Positions 22,299 to 31,372 of a stretch of 64,000 nucleotides of DNA are shown piece after piece; the first letter of the stretch is position 1; each line of letters starts with the position of its first letter. A program made the translations under genes and the position numbers. Source of the stretch: UBA3006 sp036746695 (GTDB taxonomy: Bacteria; Actinomycetota; Acidimicrobiia; Acidimicrobiales; Ilumatobacteraceae); the NCBI GenBank assembly GCA_036746695.1, contig DAIODP010000001.1, forward strand, positions 1 to 64,000. Reading direction: 5' to 3'. The notes below the pieces were generated by a model, which worked only from the letters and a program-made list of their open reading frames with translations, had not been told where the DNA came from and searched no databases.

Positions 22299-23852
22299 CT
22301 AAATTTTTCGTCCCGATTGTTCCCAATATTCATCTTTGAGTAGACGCTTGTACAGCTTGCCGGTCGGGTGTCTTGGAAGTTCTTCACGAAAATCGACAGT
22401 TCGAGGGCATTTAAAATCTGCAAGAGATTTCTTGCAGTAGTTGATCAATTCTTGGGCAAGGAGTGAACGTTCTTTGTCGTCTATCGGCATTATTCTTGGT
22501 TGCACCACCGCCTTAACTTCCTCACCAAAGTCCGCGTTGGGCACGCCAAAAACGGCGACATCGACAACTTCCGGATGGTGAATAAGAGCGTTCTCTGCTT
22601 CTTGCGGATAGATGTTCACTCCGCCAGAAATGATCATGAATGCTTTTCGGTCGGTCAGGTATAAAAACTTGTCATCGTCCATGTAGCCGATATCTCCAAG
22701 TGTTGTCCAGCCTCGGCCGAGTGGGTCTTGTGATGCCTTCGTCTTTTCTGGGTCGTTGTGATATTCGAATCGTGCGGGGCTCTCGAAATAGACAGTTCCT
22801 GTTTCGTTGGCGGGTAATTCGTTGCCATCTTCATCCAAGATATGAAGTATTCCGCTGAGCGCGACGCCGACAGTGCCCGGATGAGCGAGCCATTGTGGTG
22901 TGTCGCAATAGACGAAGCCATTGCCCTCGCTGCCTGCGTAATACTCATGGATCACTGGGCCAAACCAATCGATCATCTGCCGTTTTGTCTCGATCGGGCA
23001 AGGGGCTGCCGCGTGGAAAACGCAAGTGAGCGACGAGACGTCGTATCTCAAACGAATTGAAGCGTCGAGCTTGAGCAAGCGGATGAACATTGTGGGAACG
23101 GTTTGGCTATGAGTCACTGCGAATTTTTCAATGCATTGCAGAAATTGTTCCGCATCAAAATGTTCCATGATCACGCTCGTGCCACCCAGGCGGTGCACAA
23201 CCAAGTTCCATCGAAGCGGGGCGGCGTGATACAAGGGGGCGGGCGATAGGTAAACCATTTCGGACGTCATTCCCAGTAAAAACTGACCAAGACCGACAAG
23301 TGGTGGCGCTGTCCCCAAGGGATTGTCTGCGAGATGCAATTTGACTCCCTTCGGGCGACCGGTTGTGCCGCTGGAATACAGCATGTCTGCGCCTTCCTTG
23401 CGGTTCGGAAGCGGTTCGCTTGAATGCTGTGCTACTAGATCTTCGAAACTGTCGTAGCCGTCAATGACGCCGTCCAACATCAGCCGTAACTCGACATGCT
23501 GGATTTGGCTTGAGATCTCCTGCGCTTGATCCGCTTTGTACTTAGACGTGATGAATGCTTTTGCTCCGCAATCATTCAGGATGTACGAAAGTTCGTCGGA
23601 AGTCAACCTGCTGGAACAAGCGGTGTAGACCAGACCTGCATAATGGCAACCCCACACCACTTCGAAATAGCGGTCGTGATTTTCGAGACATAGTGCAACG
23701 TGATCGCCAGGCTTGAGGCCATGGTTGGCCAACGCCTGACTGAATCGATTTGCGGCGTCATCCAATTCTTTATAGGTGTAGGTAAAGCCGCTTTGGGCCA
23801 TTACAACTGCAAGTTTGTCGGGTGTGCTCTGAGCAATGTGTCCTGGGAACAT
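22299..23852 (-). CDS. AMP-binding acyl-CoA synthetase
   Basis: 517 residues, ANL superfamily. P-loop MLYSSGTTGRPKGVKL, YYAGSEGNGFVY region A5, TLGDIGYMDDDKFLYLTDRKAFMIISGG (A7-A8) and C-terminal Lys in PTGKLYKRLLKD. Fatty-acid or related carboxylate activation is likely; the nearby acyl-CoA dehydrogenase and enoyl-CoA hydratase (41007) fit. ATG start with TACCGT seven bases upstream. The divergent SirB1-like gene begins 55 bases away. Confidence 0.93.
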   Translation of the reverse strand: MFPGHIAQSTPDKLAVVMAQSGFTYTYKELDDAANRFSQALANHGLKPGDHVALCLENHDRYFEVVWGCHYAGLVYTACSSRLTSDELSYILNDCGAKAFITSKYKADQAQEISSQIQHVELRLMLDGVIDGYDSFEDLVAQHSSEPLPNRKEGADMLYSSGTTGRPKGVKLHLADNPLGTAPPLVGLGQFLLGMTSEMVYLSPAPLYHAAPLRWNLVVHRLGGTSVIMEHFDAEQFLQCIEKFAVTHSQTVPTMFIRLLKLDASIRLRYDVSSLTCVFHAAAPCPIETKRQMIDWFGPVIHEYYAGSEGNGFVYCDTPQWLAHPGTVGVALSGILHILDEDGNELPANETGTVYFESPARFEYHNDPEKTKASQDPLGRGWTTLGDIGYMDDDKFLYLTDRKAFMIISGGVNIYPQEAENALIHHPEVVDVAVFGVPNADFGEEVKAVVQPRIMPIDDKERSLLAQELINYCKKSLADFKCPRTVDFREELPRHPTGKLYKRLLKDEYWEQSGRKI

Positions 23853-23906
23853 GCCTATTACGGTAGTAGAGACGGTTCATCCAAGGAATCTCGAAAGGGG
23901 GGTGAA

Positions 23907-24587
23907 ATGGATGTATTTAAAGAGTTCGAGCGGTTAATGGCAGACCGAGGCACGGAACCCCGGCTGGACCAAGCTTGCGCTCTCATCAGCAATGCGGGCG
24001 ATCCGACGCACTCGGTCGACTCGGTTTTGGCTGGGATTGATGCAATATCGGACAATCTCATCGCAGATGATGTCCCTTCGATGATGAAGTTTCTTTTCTC
24101 CCCACGAGAATTTTTCGGTAATTCGATGAATTATGACGATCCGGCAAACTCCTTGCTTGGAAACGTGATTGAGTCGAAACTTGGTATCCCCATTTCATTG
24201 TCAGTGATCGCTATGTCGGTTGCTGAGCGCAAGGGGTTATCAATGTTTGGCGTTGGGATGCCAGGCCATTATTTGTGCGCAACACTCGGGGTCGATGGCG
24301 AGCCCATGTATTTCGATCCATTTCATGGCAGTGGTCCACTATCGGCGTCGGATTGTCGTTCGTTGTATGAGGGTTTGACCGGCCTTGCAAATTGGAGTGG
24401 CGAGTTTTTGAAACCGGCAACCCCTCGCTTGACGGTGGTGAGAATTCTTGCGAATCTCAAGTCGATCTATCGCCGTAAGGGCGATGTCGACGGCATCAGA
24501 TGGGTGATGAGAATGCGGCTCGCTATTCCTGAGGTTGCGGCTTCGGAAACAACCGAATTTGCTCGCCTTGTTCGTGGCTCCAATTAA
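23907..24587 (+). CDS. SirB1/transglutaminase-like (Transglut_core2) protein
   Basis: 226 residues from the ATG at 23907, which has GAAAGGGGGGTGAA upstream; a longer frame to 23700 overlaps the divergent gene and is rejected. NSLLGNVIESKLGIPISLSVIAMSVAERKGL and GVGMPGHYLC are the SirB1-family stretches; the catalytic-type Cys of true transglutaminases is not seen in the usual place. Biochemical role unknown. Confidence 0.82.
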   Translation: MDVFKEFERLMADRGTEPRLDQACALISNAGDPTHSVDSVLAGIDAISDNLIADDVPSMMKFLFSPREFFGNSMNYDDPANSLLGNVIESKLGIPISLSVIAMSVAERKGLSMFGVGMPGHYLCATLGVDGEPMYFDPFHGSGPLSASDCRSLYEGLTGLANWSGEFLKPATPRLTVVRILANLKSIYRRKGDVDGIRWVMRMRLAIPEVAASETTEFARLVRGSN

Positions 24588-24608
24588 GACGCTGATTGCG
24601 ATGCGAAT

Positions 24609-24614
24609 TAGTGT
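24609..24614 (+). promoter_or_regulatory. -10 hexamer of a leaderless start (acyl-CoA dehydrogenase)
   Basis: TAGTGT, six bases before the ATG at 24621; no Shine-Dalgarno. Confidence 0.6.
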
Positions 24615-24620
24615 GGGCCA

Positions 24621-25823
24621 ATGACGATGATTGATCAGATGCAACAAGATGAGCAACTAGTCCGTACCCGGATAGCGGATTTACTGTCACAGTTGCCAGC
24701 AAAAACTACGAAACCAATCGAGTTTTTAGGTAAACAGTTCGACCTCGGTCTTGCGTGGGTGCATTTCCCCATCGGCTGTGGTGGCCTCGGCGTTTCTCCT
24801 AAGTTCCAAAAGATTGTTAACGAGGAACTTGTGAAGGCCGGTGCACCGAGTGCTCACGCAAGAAATCCAATTGGATATGGAATGTGTGGTCCAACAGTTG
24901 TTGAGTGGGGTAGCGATGTCCAAAAGGCGCGTTATCTTCGTCCCTTGTTCACTGGTGAAGAAATCTGGTGCCAATTGTTTTCCGAGCCAGGTGCTGGCTC
25001 GGATTTCGCCGGGTTGTCTGCAAAGGGTATTCGTGACGGAGACGAGTGGGTAGTGAATGGCCAGAAGGTATGGACCACACTCGCACACTTGTCAAAATGG
25101 GGATTGCTTGTTGTGCGTACCGACGCAGAGGCTGTCAAGCATGCAGGTCTTACGGCGTTGATCGTAGATATGCAAGCACCTGGTGTAGAGGTTCGTCCAT
25201 TGCGTCAGATGACTGGAGAAGCCGAGTTCAACGAGGTGTACTTCACCGATGTGAAAGTACCAATTTCGGAGACTCTTGGTTCGACTGGCGACGGTTGGCG
25301 AGTCAGTTTGACAACGCTCATGAACGAACGCGTATCCATCGGCGGTGCAATTCCGCAGCAGGGTTCTGGACCGATTAGAGAAGCAGTAAAGCTATGGAAC
25401 GATCTCGACCCTGATCGTAAAGATTCGGCGACCAAGGATCGTTTGATGCAACTTTGGATTCGCGCCGAAGTAGCGAGGCTTACCAACATTCGCGCCGGAC
25501 AGAGTAGGAAGATGGGTGTTCCTGGCCCCGAGGGATCAATAGGAAAGATGGTAAGTGCAGATTTGAACAAAGAGACTTACGAATTTTGTGTCGAGTTGCT
25601 TGGCGCCGATGGGATGCTGTACGGCAGCTACGAATTTGTTCGACCTAACTCCGCAATGAGTTTCGACTCGGTTCCAAAGGCATTCCTGCGCGCACGAGCC
25701 AACAGTATCGAAGGTGGAACTAGCGAAGTGATGAGGAACATTTTGGGGGAGCGTGTGCTTGGGTTGCCAGGCGACGTTCGTGTTGATCGAGAAATGCCGT
25801 GGAGCAGAGTTCCTAGAAACTAA
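24621..25823 (+). CDS. Acyl-CoA dehydrogenase
   Basis: 400 residues, FAD enzyme. Motifs: QLFSEPGAGSDFAGLSAKG with FAD/substrate contacts, the TTLMNERVSIGG stretch, and SIEGGTSEVMRNILGERVLGLP at the C-terminus. Full length for the family. The acyl substrate is unknown. Stop TAA shares three bases with the stop of the converging ispH (CTAA, 25820-25823). Confidence 0.94.
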   Translation: MTMIDQMQQDEQLVRTRIADLLSQLPAKTTKPIEFLGKQFDLGLAWVHFPIGCGGLGVSPKFQKIVNEELVKAGAPSAHARNPIGYGMCGPTVVEWGSDVQKARYLRPLFTGEEIWCQLFSEPGAGSDFAGLSAKGIRDGDEWVVNGQKVWTTLAHLSKWGLLVVRTDAEAVKHAGLTALIVDMQAPGVEVRPLRQMTGEAEFNEVYFTDVKVPISETLGSTGDGWRVSLTTLMNERVSIGGAIPQQGSGPIREAVKLWNDLDPDRKDSATKDRLMQLWIRAEVARLTNIRAGQSRKMGVPGPEGSIGKMVSADLNKETYEFCVELLGADGMLYGSYEFVRPNSAMSFDSVPKAFLRARANSIEGGTSEVMRNILGERVLGLPGDVRVDREMPWSRVPRN

Positions 25824-26893
25824 ACAGTCGAATGCATTTGTTCCAGCACTCGGCTGGCGCTAATCGAGCGATCGTCGATCATCGTGCCTATTGATGACGC
25901 ACCACCAACCATGGTTTTCGCTGCGCGTTCCACTGCTTGTTGCAAAGAACGTATGTTTCTCGGAGGGGGGAAATACTCGTCTTCGGTAGTGATTTTTACC
26001 TCAACGACTCCGTTTTTTGGGTTGAGCCTTCCAATCACCAGCGAAACCAACTCTTCAGGAGCAGATGCTCCCGCGGTGACTCCTACTGTTCCCGAAAGGT
26101 TTAACGGAATCTCGTCCTCGCTATTCACTCGTAACACATGTTTGCAACCAAGGTCAGCCGCAAGTCGAGCAAGAGCCATGGTGTTTGAAGAATTCGAAGA
26201 ACCGATAACTACGACGGTGTCGCATTTGTCGGCAATTTCCATGAGTGCGCTTTGACGGTTGGTTGTTGCGAAACACAGATCACTTTTTCCTGGAGCCCAT
26301 ACTTGCGGATACTTCACACGAACGGCCTGGGCGACGGCCGACCAGTCGCGATGGGAAAGCGTGGTCTGTGCAAGTAAAGCCACGGCACCCTCGATACTGG
26401 GGAGTGCGGCTACCTCGTCAACAGTTTCGACTCGATCAATAGAGTTTGGTGCGACCGCCATTGTGCCTACGGCTTCTTCATGGCCCTCGTGGCCAACGTA
26501 GATAATGCGATAACCCTTCGACGCGCGAGTCTTCACTTCGTGATGTACCTTCGTCACGAGCGGGCATACAGAATCAACGACGAAACGACCCTGTTGTTTT
26601 GCGGCGAGCACAACTTCTGGAGCCGAGCCATGGGCGGAGAGCATGATCGGCGAACCTTGCGGAACATCATCTATCGATTCAACAAAAATCACGCCTTGTT
26701 CTTCAAATCTCTGTACAACGGATTTGTTGTGCACGATCTCATGAAAGCAATAGACGGGAGCGGGGAAGGTGCGAACCATCCACGCAAGAGCCTTTATCGC
26801 CATCTCTACACCGGCACAAAATCCGCGTGGAGCCGCGAGCAGAACAGAATCCACCCCGCTGCATTTCGCATCATCGATCGGCCGTTGCACCAC
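25820..26893 (-). CDS. ispH: 4-hydroxy-3-methylbut-2-enyl diphosphate reductase
   Basis: 357 residues; last step of the MEP isoprenoid pathway, [4Fe-4S] enzyme. The three cluster cysteines are Cys26 (PRGFCAGV), Cys110 (VDSVCPLV) and Cys207 (KSDLCFATTNRQ). Family length about 310; the extra is a slightly longer C-terminus. GTG start with TAGAAT six bases upstream (minus strand). Divergent from der. Confidence 0.97.
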   Translation of the reverse strand: MVQRPIDDAKCSGVDSVLLAAPRGFCAGVEMAIKALAWMVRTFPAPVYCFHEIVHNKSVVQRFEEQGVIFVESIDDVPQGSPIMLSAHGSAPEVVLAAKQQGRFVVDSVCPLVTKVHHEVKTRASKGYRIIYVGHEGHEEAVGTMAVAPNSIDRVETVDEVAALPSIEGAVALLAQTTLSHRDWSAVAQAVRVKYPQVWAPGKSDLCFATTNRQSALMEIADKCDTVVVIGSSNSSNTMALARLAADLGCKHVLRVNSEDEIPLNLSGTVGVTAGASAPEELVSLVIGRLNPKNGVVEVKITTEDEYFPPPRNIRSLQQAVERAAKTMVGGASSIGTMIDDRSISASRVLEQMHSTV

Positions 26894-26946
26894 GGTGTAA
26901 TTCTACTTATGTCCCCTTTACTTCTAAAGGCTTGTAGAATGAACGG
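26894..26946. promoter_or_regulatory. Symmetric bidirectional leaderless promoter, ispH / der
   Basis: TAGAAT occurs on both strands (26905-26900 minus; 26935-26940 plus), each exactly six bases before its GTG. The two form a 7-bp inverted repeat (ATTCTAC/GTAGAAT), and a second perfect inverted repeat CCTTTA-CTTC-TAAAGG (26915-26930) sits at the centre. Confidence 0.65.
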
Positions 26947-28263
26947 GTGTCAAGCCCCCTTCCAACTGTGGTCATTGTTGGCCGACCGAATGTGGGCAAG
27001 AGCACTTTGTTCAATCGTTTTTTGGGTTCCCAAGTGGCCATCGTCGAGGACCAACCAGGGATCACTCGCGACCGATTCGAACGCGAAGTGGAATGGACGG
27101 GCAAGCGTTTCAACCTGGTCGATACTGGCGGATGGATGCCGGATGGCGATGAATTGGATGCCAAGGTGAGTCTGCAGGTGGAGGAAGCTGCTCGTACTGC
27201 CGACTTGGTTCTGTTCATTGTGGATACCGCTGTTGGCGTCACAGACGATGACGAGGCAATTGCCATGTGGCTGCGTCGAGTCTCGTGCCCAGTAATCGTT
27301 GTCTCGAACAAGATTGATAGCGATCGCCGAGAAGCCGACAAATGGGACTTCATGATGCTTGGGTTTGGCGAACCAGTGCCTGTTTCCGCACTCCATGGTC
27401 GCAAATCCGGTGACTTGTTAGACACCATCCTCGAACGGATCGACGCGCATGATGTTGTAGAGGAAGTTGTTTCAACAGATCGTCGGCAGTCGGGAACGCC
27501 CCGCGTATCCATCGTGGGACGTCCGAATGTTGGCAAGAGCACACTTTTTAATCGCCTGGTTGGCGAGGATCGTTCAATCACTCACGACATGCCGGGAACT
27601 ACTCGCGACGCAATCGACACGTTGGTAGAAACTGAAGATGGGCCGATCATGTTTGTTGATACTGCGGGTATGCGTCGCAAAAGCAAAGTTGACGACTCGG
27701 CTGAGTATTACTCGTTCGTCAGAGCACTTCGCGCGGTCGACGAGTCGGACGTTGCAATTTTGGTCATCGATGCCCTCGAAGGAATCACGAATCAGGATCA
27801 ACGACTTGCAGAGCGCATTGACGCCGCTGGGTGTCCAGTGTTGGTCGTTTTGAATAAGTGGGAAATGCTTGATGCTGAGCAACGAGATCACATCGATACC
27901 GAGATGGTGCGGAAGTTGTACTTCATCGGTGATGCTCCTGTGCTGAAAATGTCGGCACTGACGGGCAAAGGTGTGCACCGCCTGGTGCCAATTCTTCAAG
28001 ACAGCATTGAGACGTATCACAAGCGCGTTCCGACGAAGGACGTCAATCGAGTAATCGCAGAAGCCCAGCAGAAGCATCCGGCTGGCGGTGGTTCGCGTGT
28101 GTTGTACGCGTTGCAAGGCGCGTCCGATCCACCGACATTTACTCTGTTCGTCAATAGAGAACTACCCCAACCGTATCTTCGCTATCTCGAGCGATGCATT
28201 CGCGAGAAATTCGAGTTTGGTTCAACGCCGATCAAGATGCGCGTGAGAAAACGAGCGGATTGA
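26947..28263 (+). CDS. der: Ribosome biogenesis GTPase Der (EngA)
   Basis: 438 residues. Two tandem GTPase domains with P-loops GRPNVGKST at 12-20 and 191-199, G4 motifs VVSNKIDSD and LVVLNKWEM, and a C-terminal KH-like domain (HPAGGGSRVLYALQGASDPPTF). Acts in 50S assembly. GTG start fixed by the -10 hexamer at 26935. The small zinc-ribbon gene follows after six bases. Confidence 0.97.
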   Translation: MSSPLPTVVIVGRPNVGKSTLFNRFLGSQVAIVEDQPGITRDRFEREVEWTGKRFNLVDTGGWMPDGDELDAKVSLQVEEAARTADLVLFIVDTAVGVTDDDEAIAMWLRRVSCPVIVVSNKIDSDRREADKWDFMMLGFGEPVPVSALHGRKSGDLLDTILERIDAHDVVEEVVSTDRRQSGTPRVSIVGRPNVGKSTLFNRLVGEDRSITHDMPGTTRDAIDTLVETEDGPIMFVDTAGMRRKSKVDDSAEYYSFVRALRAVDESDVAILVIDALEGITNQDQRLAERIDAAGCPVLVVLNKWEMLDAEQRDHIDTEMVRKLYFIGDAPVLKMSALTGKGVHRLVPILQDSIETYHKRVPTKDVNRVIAEAQQKHPAGGGSRVLYALQGASDPPTFTLFVNRELPQPYLRYLERCIREKFEFGSTPIKMRVRKRAD

Positions 28264-28269
28264 GCAGTA

Positions 28270-28521
28270 ATGCCCTGGTGTGAAGAGTGCGCCAAATATC
28301 TAGCACCGTCCGCGATGAATGTAGATGGATCGTGTCCTTCGTGCAATCGACCCATTGGCACAACAAACATCAATGGTTCTATCAATTCGGCCAATCTTGA
28401 TTTGAAGAGTTTGGCCCGAGGGTCAGACGACAAAGATGTTTCGGTTCCATGGCACTTCAAATTGCTCGTCGGCGCCCTGGTGTTGTATCTCACTTGGCGT
28501 TTGATTGACGTATTTCGTTAG
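28270..28521 (+). CDS. Small zinc-ribbon membrane protein
   Basis: 83 residues. Two cysteine pairs, CEEC (4-7) and CPSC (22-25), form a zinc ribbon; residues about 60-80 (FKLLVGALVLYLTWRLIDVF) form one transmembrane segment. Follows der in the same transcript. Not recognised further. Confidence 0.75.
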   Translation: MPWCEECAKYLAPSAMNVDGSCPSCNRPIGTTNINGSINSANLDLKSLARGSDDKDVSVPWHFKLLVGALVLYLTWRLIDVFR

Positions 28522-28550
28522 AGTCTGTGGGCGATAGCCTCAGGATCGTA

Positions 28551-28625
28551 CGGGCTGTAGCGCAGCTTGGTTAGCGCGCTTGTCTGGGGGACAAGAGGTC
28601 GTGGGTTCAAATCCCGCCAGCCCGA
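28551..28625 (+). tRNA. tRNA-Pro (anticodon GGG)
   Basis: Cloverleaf: acceptor arms CGGGCTG (28551-28557) and CAGCCCG (28618-28624), discriminator A; D arm with GCGC pairing; anticodon stem CTTGT/ACAAG around loop CTGGGGG, giving GGG; T arm GTGGG-TTCAAAT-CCCGC. The 3' CCA is not encoded. Confidence 0.95.
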
Positions 28626-28634
28626 CGATAGTGA

Positions 28635-29468
28635 TTAGATGCTGATGAGCACCAGCGAGGTGATCGCAAGTAGTAGCCCAATTCCTTGGGACTTGTGAAG
28701 CCGTTCATGGTCGAGTGTCATGGCCAAAAAGATGGTCGCAACTGGATACATAGCGACCACCACAGACACAATTGACATCATGCCCGAATGCGTTGCGAGT
28801 AGATATAGGCCATTCGCTGAAGTATCTAGCACTCCGGCAGCAATTGACAGCAAAATCACTTTCTTCGGTACAAATATTCGGCGATCTTGAAACAAAGCAA
28901 TTGCTGCGACCGTGGGCACGCTGACTAGTCGTTGACCGAACAACGGCCATACGCCGTGATCATGGCTCGCATTACCCATGCAAACAAAGATCATTCCAAA
29001 ACCAAGACCTGCAGCAACGGCCATCCAAATCACGCGGGGCGGTGTTGGAAGGTCGTGTCTGTCGAGAACATCGGCTACTAGCGCGACGGCGATGGTGGCC
29101 AAGAGAATACCTATCCACGCAGACCCACTGGGTCGCTCTCCCGAGAGCACACCCGCAATCACTGGGACCGACAACCCGATGACGGCTGTTATTGGGGCTA
29201 TGACGGTCATTGAACCCATTGACATGGCCTTGTAAAACGCAACGAGCGCTAATGCGCCACCGAACCCACCACCCGTTGTCCAAAGCCAACTTTCCAGAGG
29301 CATCACCGGGGTTTTGACAATCGCAAGGAATACTCCGAGGGCTACGAATGCGACTGCCTGTCCGAAGAATGTGATTGAAGCGGAATTTGCAAAGCGCGAG
29401 GCTCTGCTGCCTGAATAATCGGCTAATCCATAGAACAGCGCGGCTGTAAGAGAAAAAATGATCGTCAT
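28635..29468 (-). CDS. EamA/DMT-type transporter
   Basis: 277 residues from the ATG at 29468 (MTIIFSLTAALFYGLADYSG); the open frame continues upstream but that part is the overlap with the divergent gene and looks random. About ten hydrophobic segments in two repeats, as in drug/metabolite transporters; the PVIAGVLSGERPSG and second-half YPVATIFLAMTLDHERL stretches are typical of EamA repeats. Substrate unknown. Confidence 0.88.
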   Translation of the reverse strand: MTIIFSLTAALFYGLADYSGSRASRFANSASITFFGQAVAFVALGVFLAIVKTPVMPLESWLWTTGGGFGGALALVAFYKAMSMGSMTVIAPITAVIGLSVPVIAGVLSGERPSGSAWIGILLATIAVALVADVLDRHDLPTPPRVIWMAVAAGLGFGMIFVCMGNASHDHGVWPLFGQRLVSVPTVAAIALFQDRRIFVPKKVILLSIAAGVLDTSANGLYLLATHSGMMSIVSVVVAMYPVATIFLAMTLDHERLHKSQGIGLLLAITSLVLISI

Positions 29469-29481
29469 GTAGGGTTTAACG
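29469..29481 (+). promoter_or_regulatory. -10 hexamer of a leaderless start (DUF554 gene)
   Basis: TAGGGT at 29470-29475, six bases before the GTG at 29482. Only 13 bases separate the start codons of this gene and the divergent transporter. Confidence 0.55.
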
Positions 29482-30192
29482 GTGTTTGGATTGGGGACAT
29501 TAATCAATACTGCCACGGTTTTAATCGGGGGCTCGATTGGTTTGATAATTGGTGACCGAATTCCCGAACGGATTCGCACGATAGTTGTGCAAGTAATCGG
29601 TTTGGTAACCCTTGGCCTTGGCCTCGGCGATGTGCTCAAAACTCACAACATGGTGTTTCCGTTGGTTGGCATGGTACTTGGTGGCATTGTAGGAGAGTTG
29701 CTGGCGATTGAGCGTCGGCTAGAGGGATTAGGAGAAGTGATTCGGCGTCGGTTCGCACGCAATCAAGAGCCAGGAAAATTTGTGAATGGGTTCATCACCG
29801 CAACACTTCTATTTTGCATCGGTCCACTAACGATTTTGGGCGCGATGCAAGATGCAACCGGAGAAACGCCGCAGCTGTACATCATTAAGGGAACGCTTGA
29901 TGGATTCATGAACGTTATCTTCAGTGCGATCTACGGTGTTGGCGCAGTGTTCAGCGCCCTCAGTGTCTTCGTGGTTCAGGGATCCTTGACTCTGGGCGGT
30001 TCAGCGTTGGATAATTTGCTTAACGATCGAATGCGCATCGAATTATTCTCGGCAGGTGGTTTCGCCGTAATGGCAATTGGCCTCAATTTGTTGGAGATCA
30101 AGAAGATTCGCCTTGGTTCTTTGTTGCCCGGATTGGTAATAACGCCAGTACTCGTATGGTTGTTTGCGGTTCCGACTGGTGTGATCGGCTAA
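29482..30192 (+). CDS. DUF554 membrane protein
   Basis: 236 residues, six or seven hydrophobic segments. GTLINTATVLIGGSIGLIIG at the N-terminus and FCIGPLTILGAMQD in the middle are DUF554 (YqgA/YdfK) signatures. Possible transport role, unproven. Followed after five bases by the SRAP gene. Confidence 0.9.
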   Translation: MFGLGTLINTATVLIGGSIGLIIGDRIPERIRTIVVQVIGLVTLGLGLGDVLKTHNMVFPLVGMVLGGIVGELLAIERRLEGLGEVIRRRFARNQEPGKFVNGFITATLLFCIGPLTILGAMQDATGETPQLYIIKGTLDGFMNVIFSAIYGVGAVFSALSVFVVQGSLTLGGSALDNLLNDRMRIELFSAGGFAVMAIGLNLLEIKKIRLGSLLPGLVITPVLVWLFAVPTGVIG

Positions 30193-30197
30193 TTGTC

Positions 30198-30914
30198 ATG
30201 TGCGGTCGATTCACACGTTTCACGCCCGTTGCAGATATCGCCAAGACTTTTAGTGCCATTGCCTCGCAATTAGAAATACAGCCGAGTTTTAATATCGCTC
30301 CAACGCAAAATATTTATATTGTGCAGGGTGGTGTTTCAAGAGATGTCAAAGAAGTTCATTGGGGTCTTGTGCCCGCTTGGTCGAAGGATGTCTCTCGTGC
30401 GTCGAGCATGATTAACGCTCGGGTCGAATCAGTACGGGAAAAACCGTCTTTTAGAAACTTGCTATCGGGCAATCGGTGCGTCATACCTATTAACGGTTAC
30501 TACGAATGGAAACAGATTGCGGTGAAAGGAAAAGTTCGTGCAAAACAGCCCTACTATTTCAGCCCATCGAATGATTCGCAATATTGTCATGACGGAATGC
30601 TGGTAATTGCAGGCTTGTGGACGACGTGGGGTAGTGGTGAAGAGCGATATTCGTCCTGCACAGCGTTGACCACGGAGGCAACTGAACGAATATCTGTTGT
30701 TCATCACAGGATGCCACTGTTGCTGGACAGACAAGGACTTGATCTTTGGTTGAACGACGACATCAATATCAATCTGGATGAATTGGTGATGCCTGCTGAT
30801 TTACTCATTGACATTCATCCAGTAAGTAGCAGGGTCAATAGTGCTCGAAATGACGATTCTTCGCTCATACAGAGCATCGCTATTGAAGAATCAGAAACTC
30901 TTTCTCTTTTTTAA
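30198..30914 (+). CDS. SOS response-associated peptidase (YedK/HMCES family)
   Basis: 238 residues from the ATG at 30198, which leaves Cys2 at the mature N-terminus (MCGRFTRF), the residue that forms a thiazolidine cross-link with abasic sites in single-stranded DNA. Other conserved parts: SFNIAPTQN, VHWGLVPAWS, INARVES (Asn/Arg), CVIPINGYYEWK (Glu) and HHRMPLLL (His). All expected active-site residues are present. Stop overlaps the converging HIT gene by TTAA. Confidence 0.93.
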   Translation: MCGRFTRFTPVADIAKTFSAIASQLEIQPSFNIAPTQNIYIVQGGVSRDVKEVHWGLVPAWSKDVSRASSMINARVESVREKPSFRNLLSGNRCVIPINGYYEWKQIAVKGKVRAKQPYYFSPSNDSQYCHDGMLVIAGLWTTWGSGEERYSSCTALTTEATERISVVHHRMPLLLDRQGLDLWLNDDININLDELVMPADLLIDIHPVSSRVNSARNDDSSLIQSIAIEESETLSLF

Positions 30915-31309
30915 GAAATCAACTGATCTTTGATTCTGTCGCATGCATTTTGAAGCAATTGCCCTTCAGCGTGTGCTGCGGCGTTTGCGAAAGAAAGATC
31001 ATCAATTGAGTTTGTGGGGATGACATGGATGTGACAGTGACTGACTTCGAAGCCTGCAACAATCAGTCCTGCTCGTTCACAGCCGAAAGCTCGTTTCTGT
31101 GCTCTGCCGATATTGGCCGCGATGAGAAAGAGGTGCTGCGACAGCTCTTCAGGAAGATCTGTCCATTGATCGATCTCCTGAACAGGAACAACCAGAGCGT
31201 GTCCAGTGGTGATGGGATTGATGGACATGAAGACCACGCATAGATCGTCGCGGTAAGCGAACTTTGCTGGCAAGTCTCCATTGATTATCTTGGTAAATAG
31301 TGTTGGCAC
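30911..31309 (-). CDS. HIT family hydrolase
   Basis: 132 residues. C-terminal histidine triad SHCHIHVIP preceded by the HIT fold (FTKIINGDLPAKFAYRDD, GHALVVPVQEID). Hydrolyses or transfers nucleotidyl groups, probably adenosine-based. GTG start; TATTGT six bases upstream on the minus strand (31321-31316). Confidence 0.92.
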   Translation of the reverse strand: MPTLFTKIINGDLPAKFAYRDDLCVVFMSINPITTGHALVVPVQEIDQWTDLPEELSQHLFLIAANIGRAQKRAFGCERAGLIVAGFEVSHCHIHVIPTNSIDDLSFANAAAHAEGQLLQNACDRIKDQLIS

Positions 31310-31372
31310 GGCGCCACAATATCGTGTTCAGATGATGGTCTGTGGCGACGCAATCGCGACTAGTTTGTTTCC
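31310..31372. promoter_or_regulatory. Divergent leaderless promoters, HIT gene / CDP-alcohol transferase
   Basis: TATTGT (31321-31316, minus) and TAGTTT (31361-31366, plus), each six bases before the respective GTG. Confidence 0.6.

Noticed and set aside
23700..23906. N-terminal extension of the SirB1-like protein by 69 residues
   Set aside because: It overlaps the divergent acyl-CoA ligase start; a strong Shine-Dalgarno precedes the ATG at 23907.
26480..27169. 229-residue plus-strand frame across ispH and der
   Set aside because: Antisense to ispH and out of frame in der; both real genes have complete motifs.
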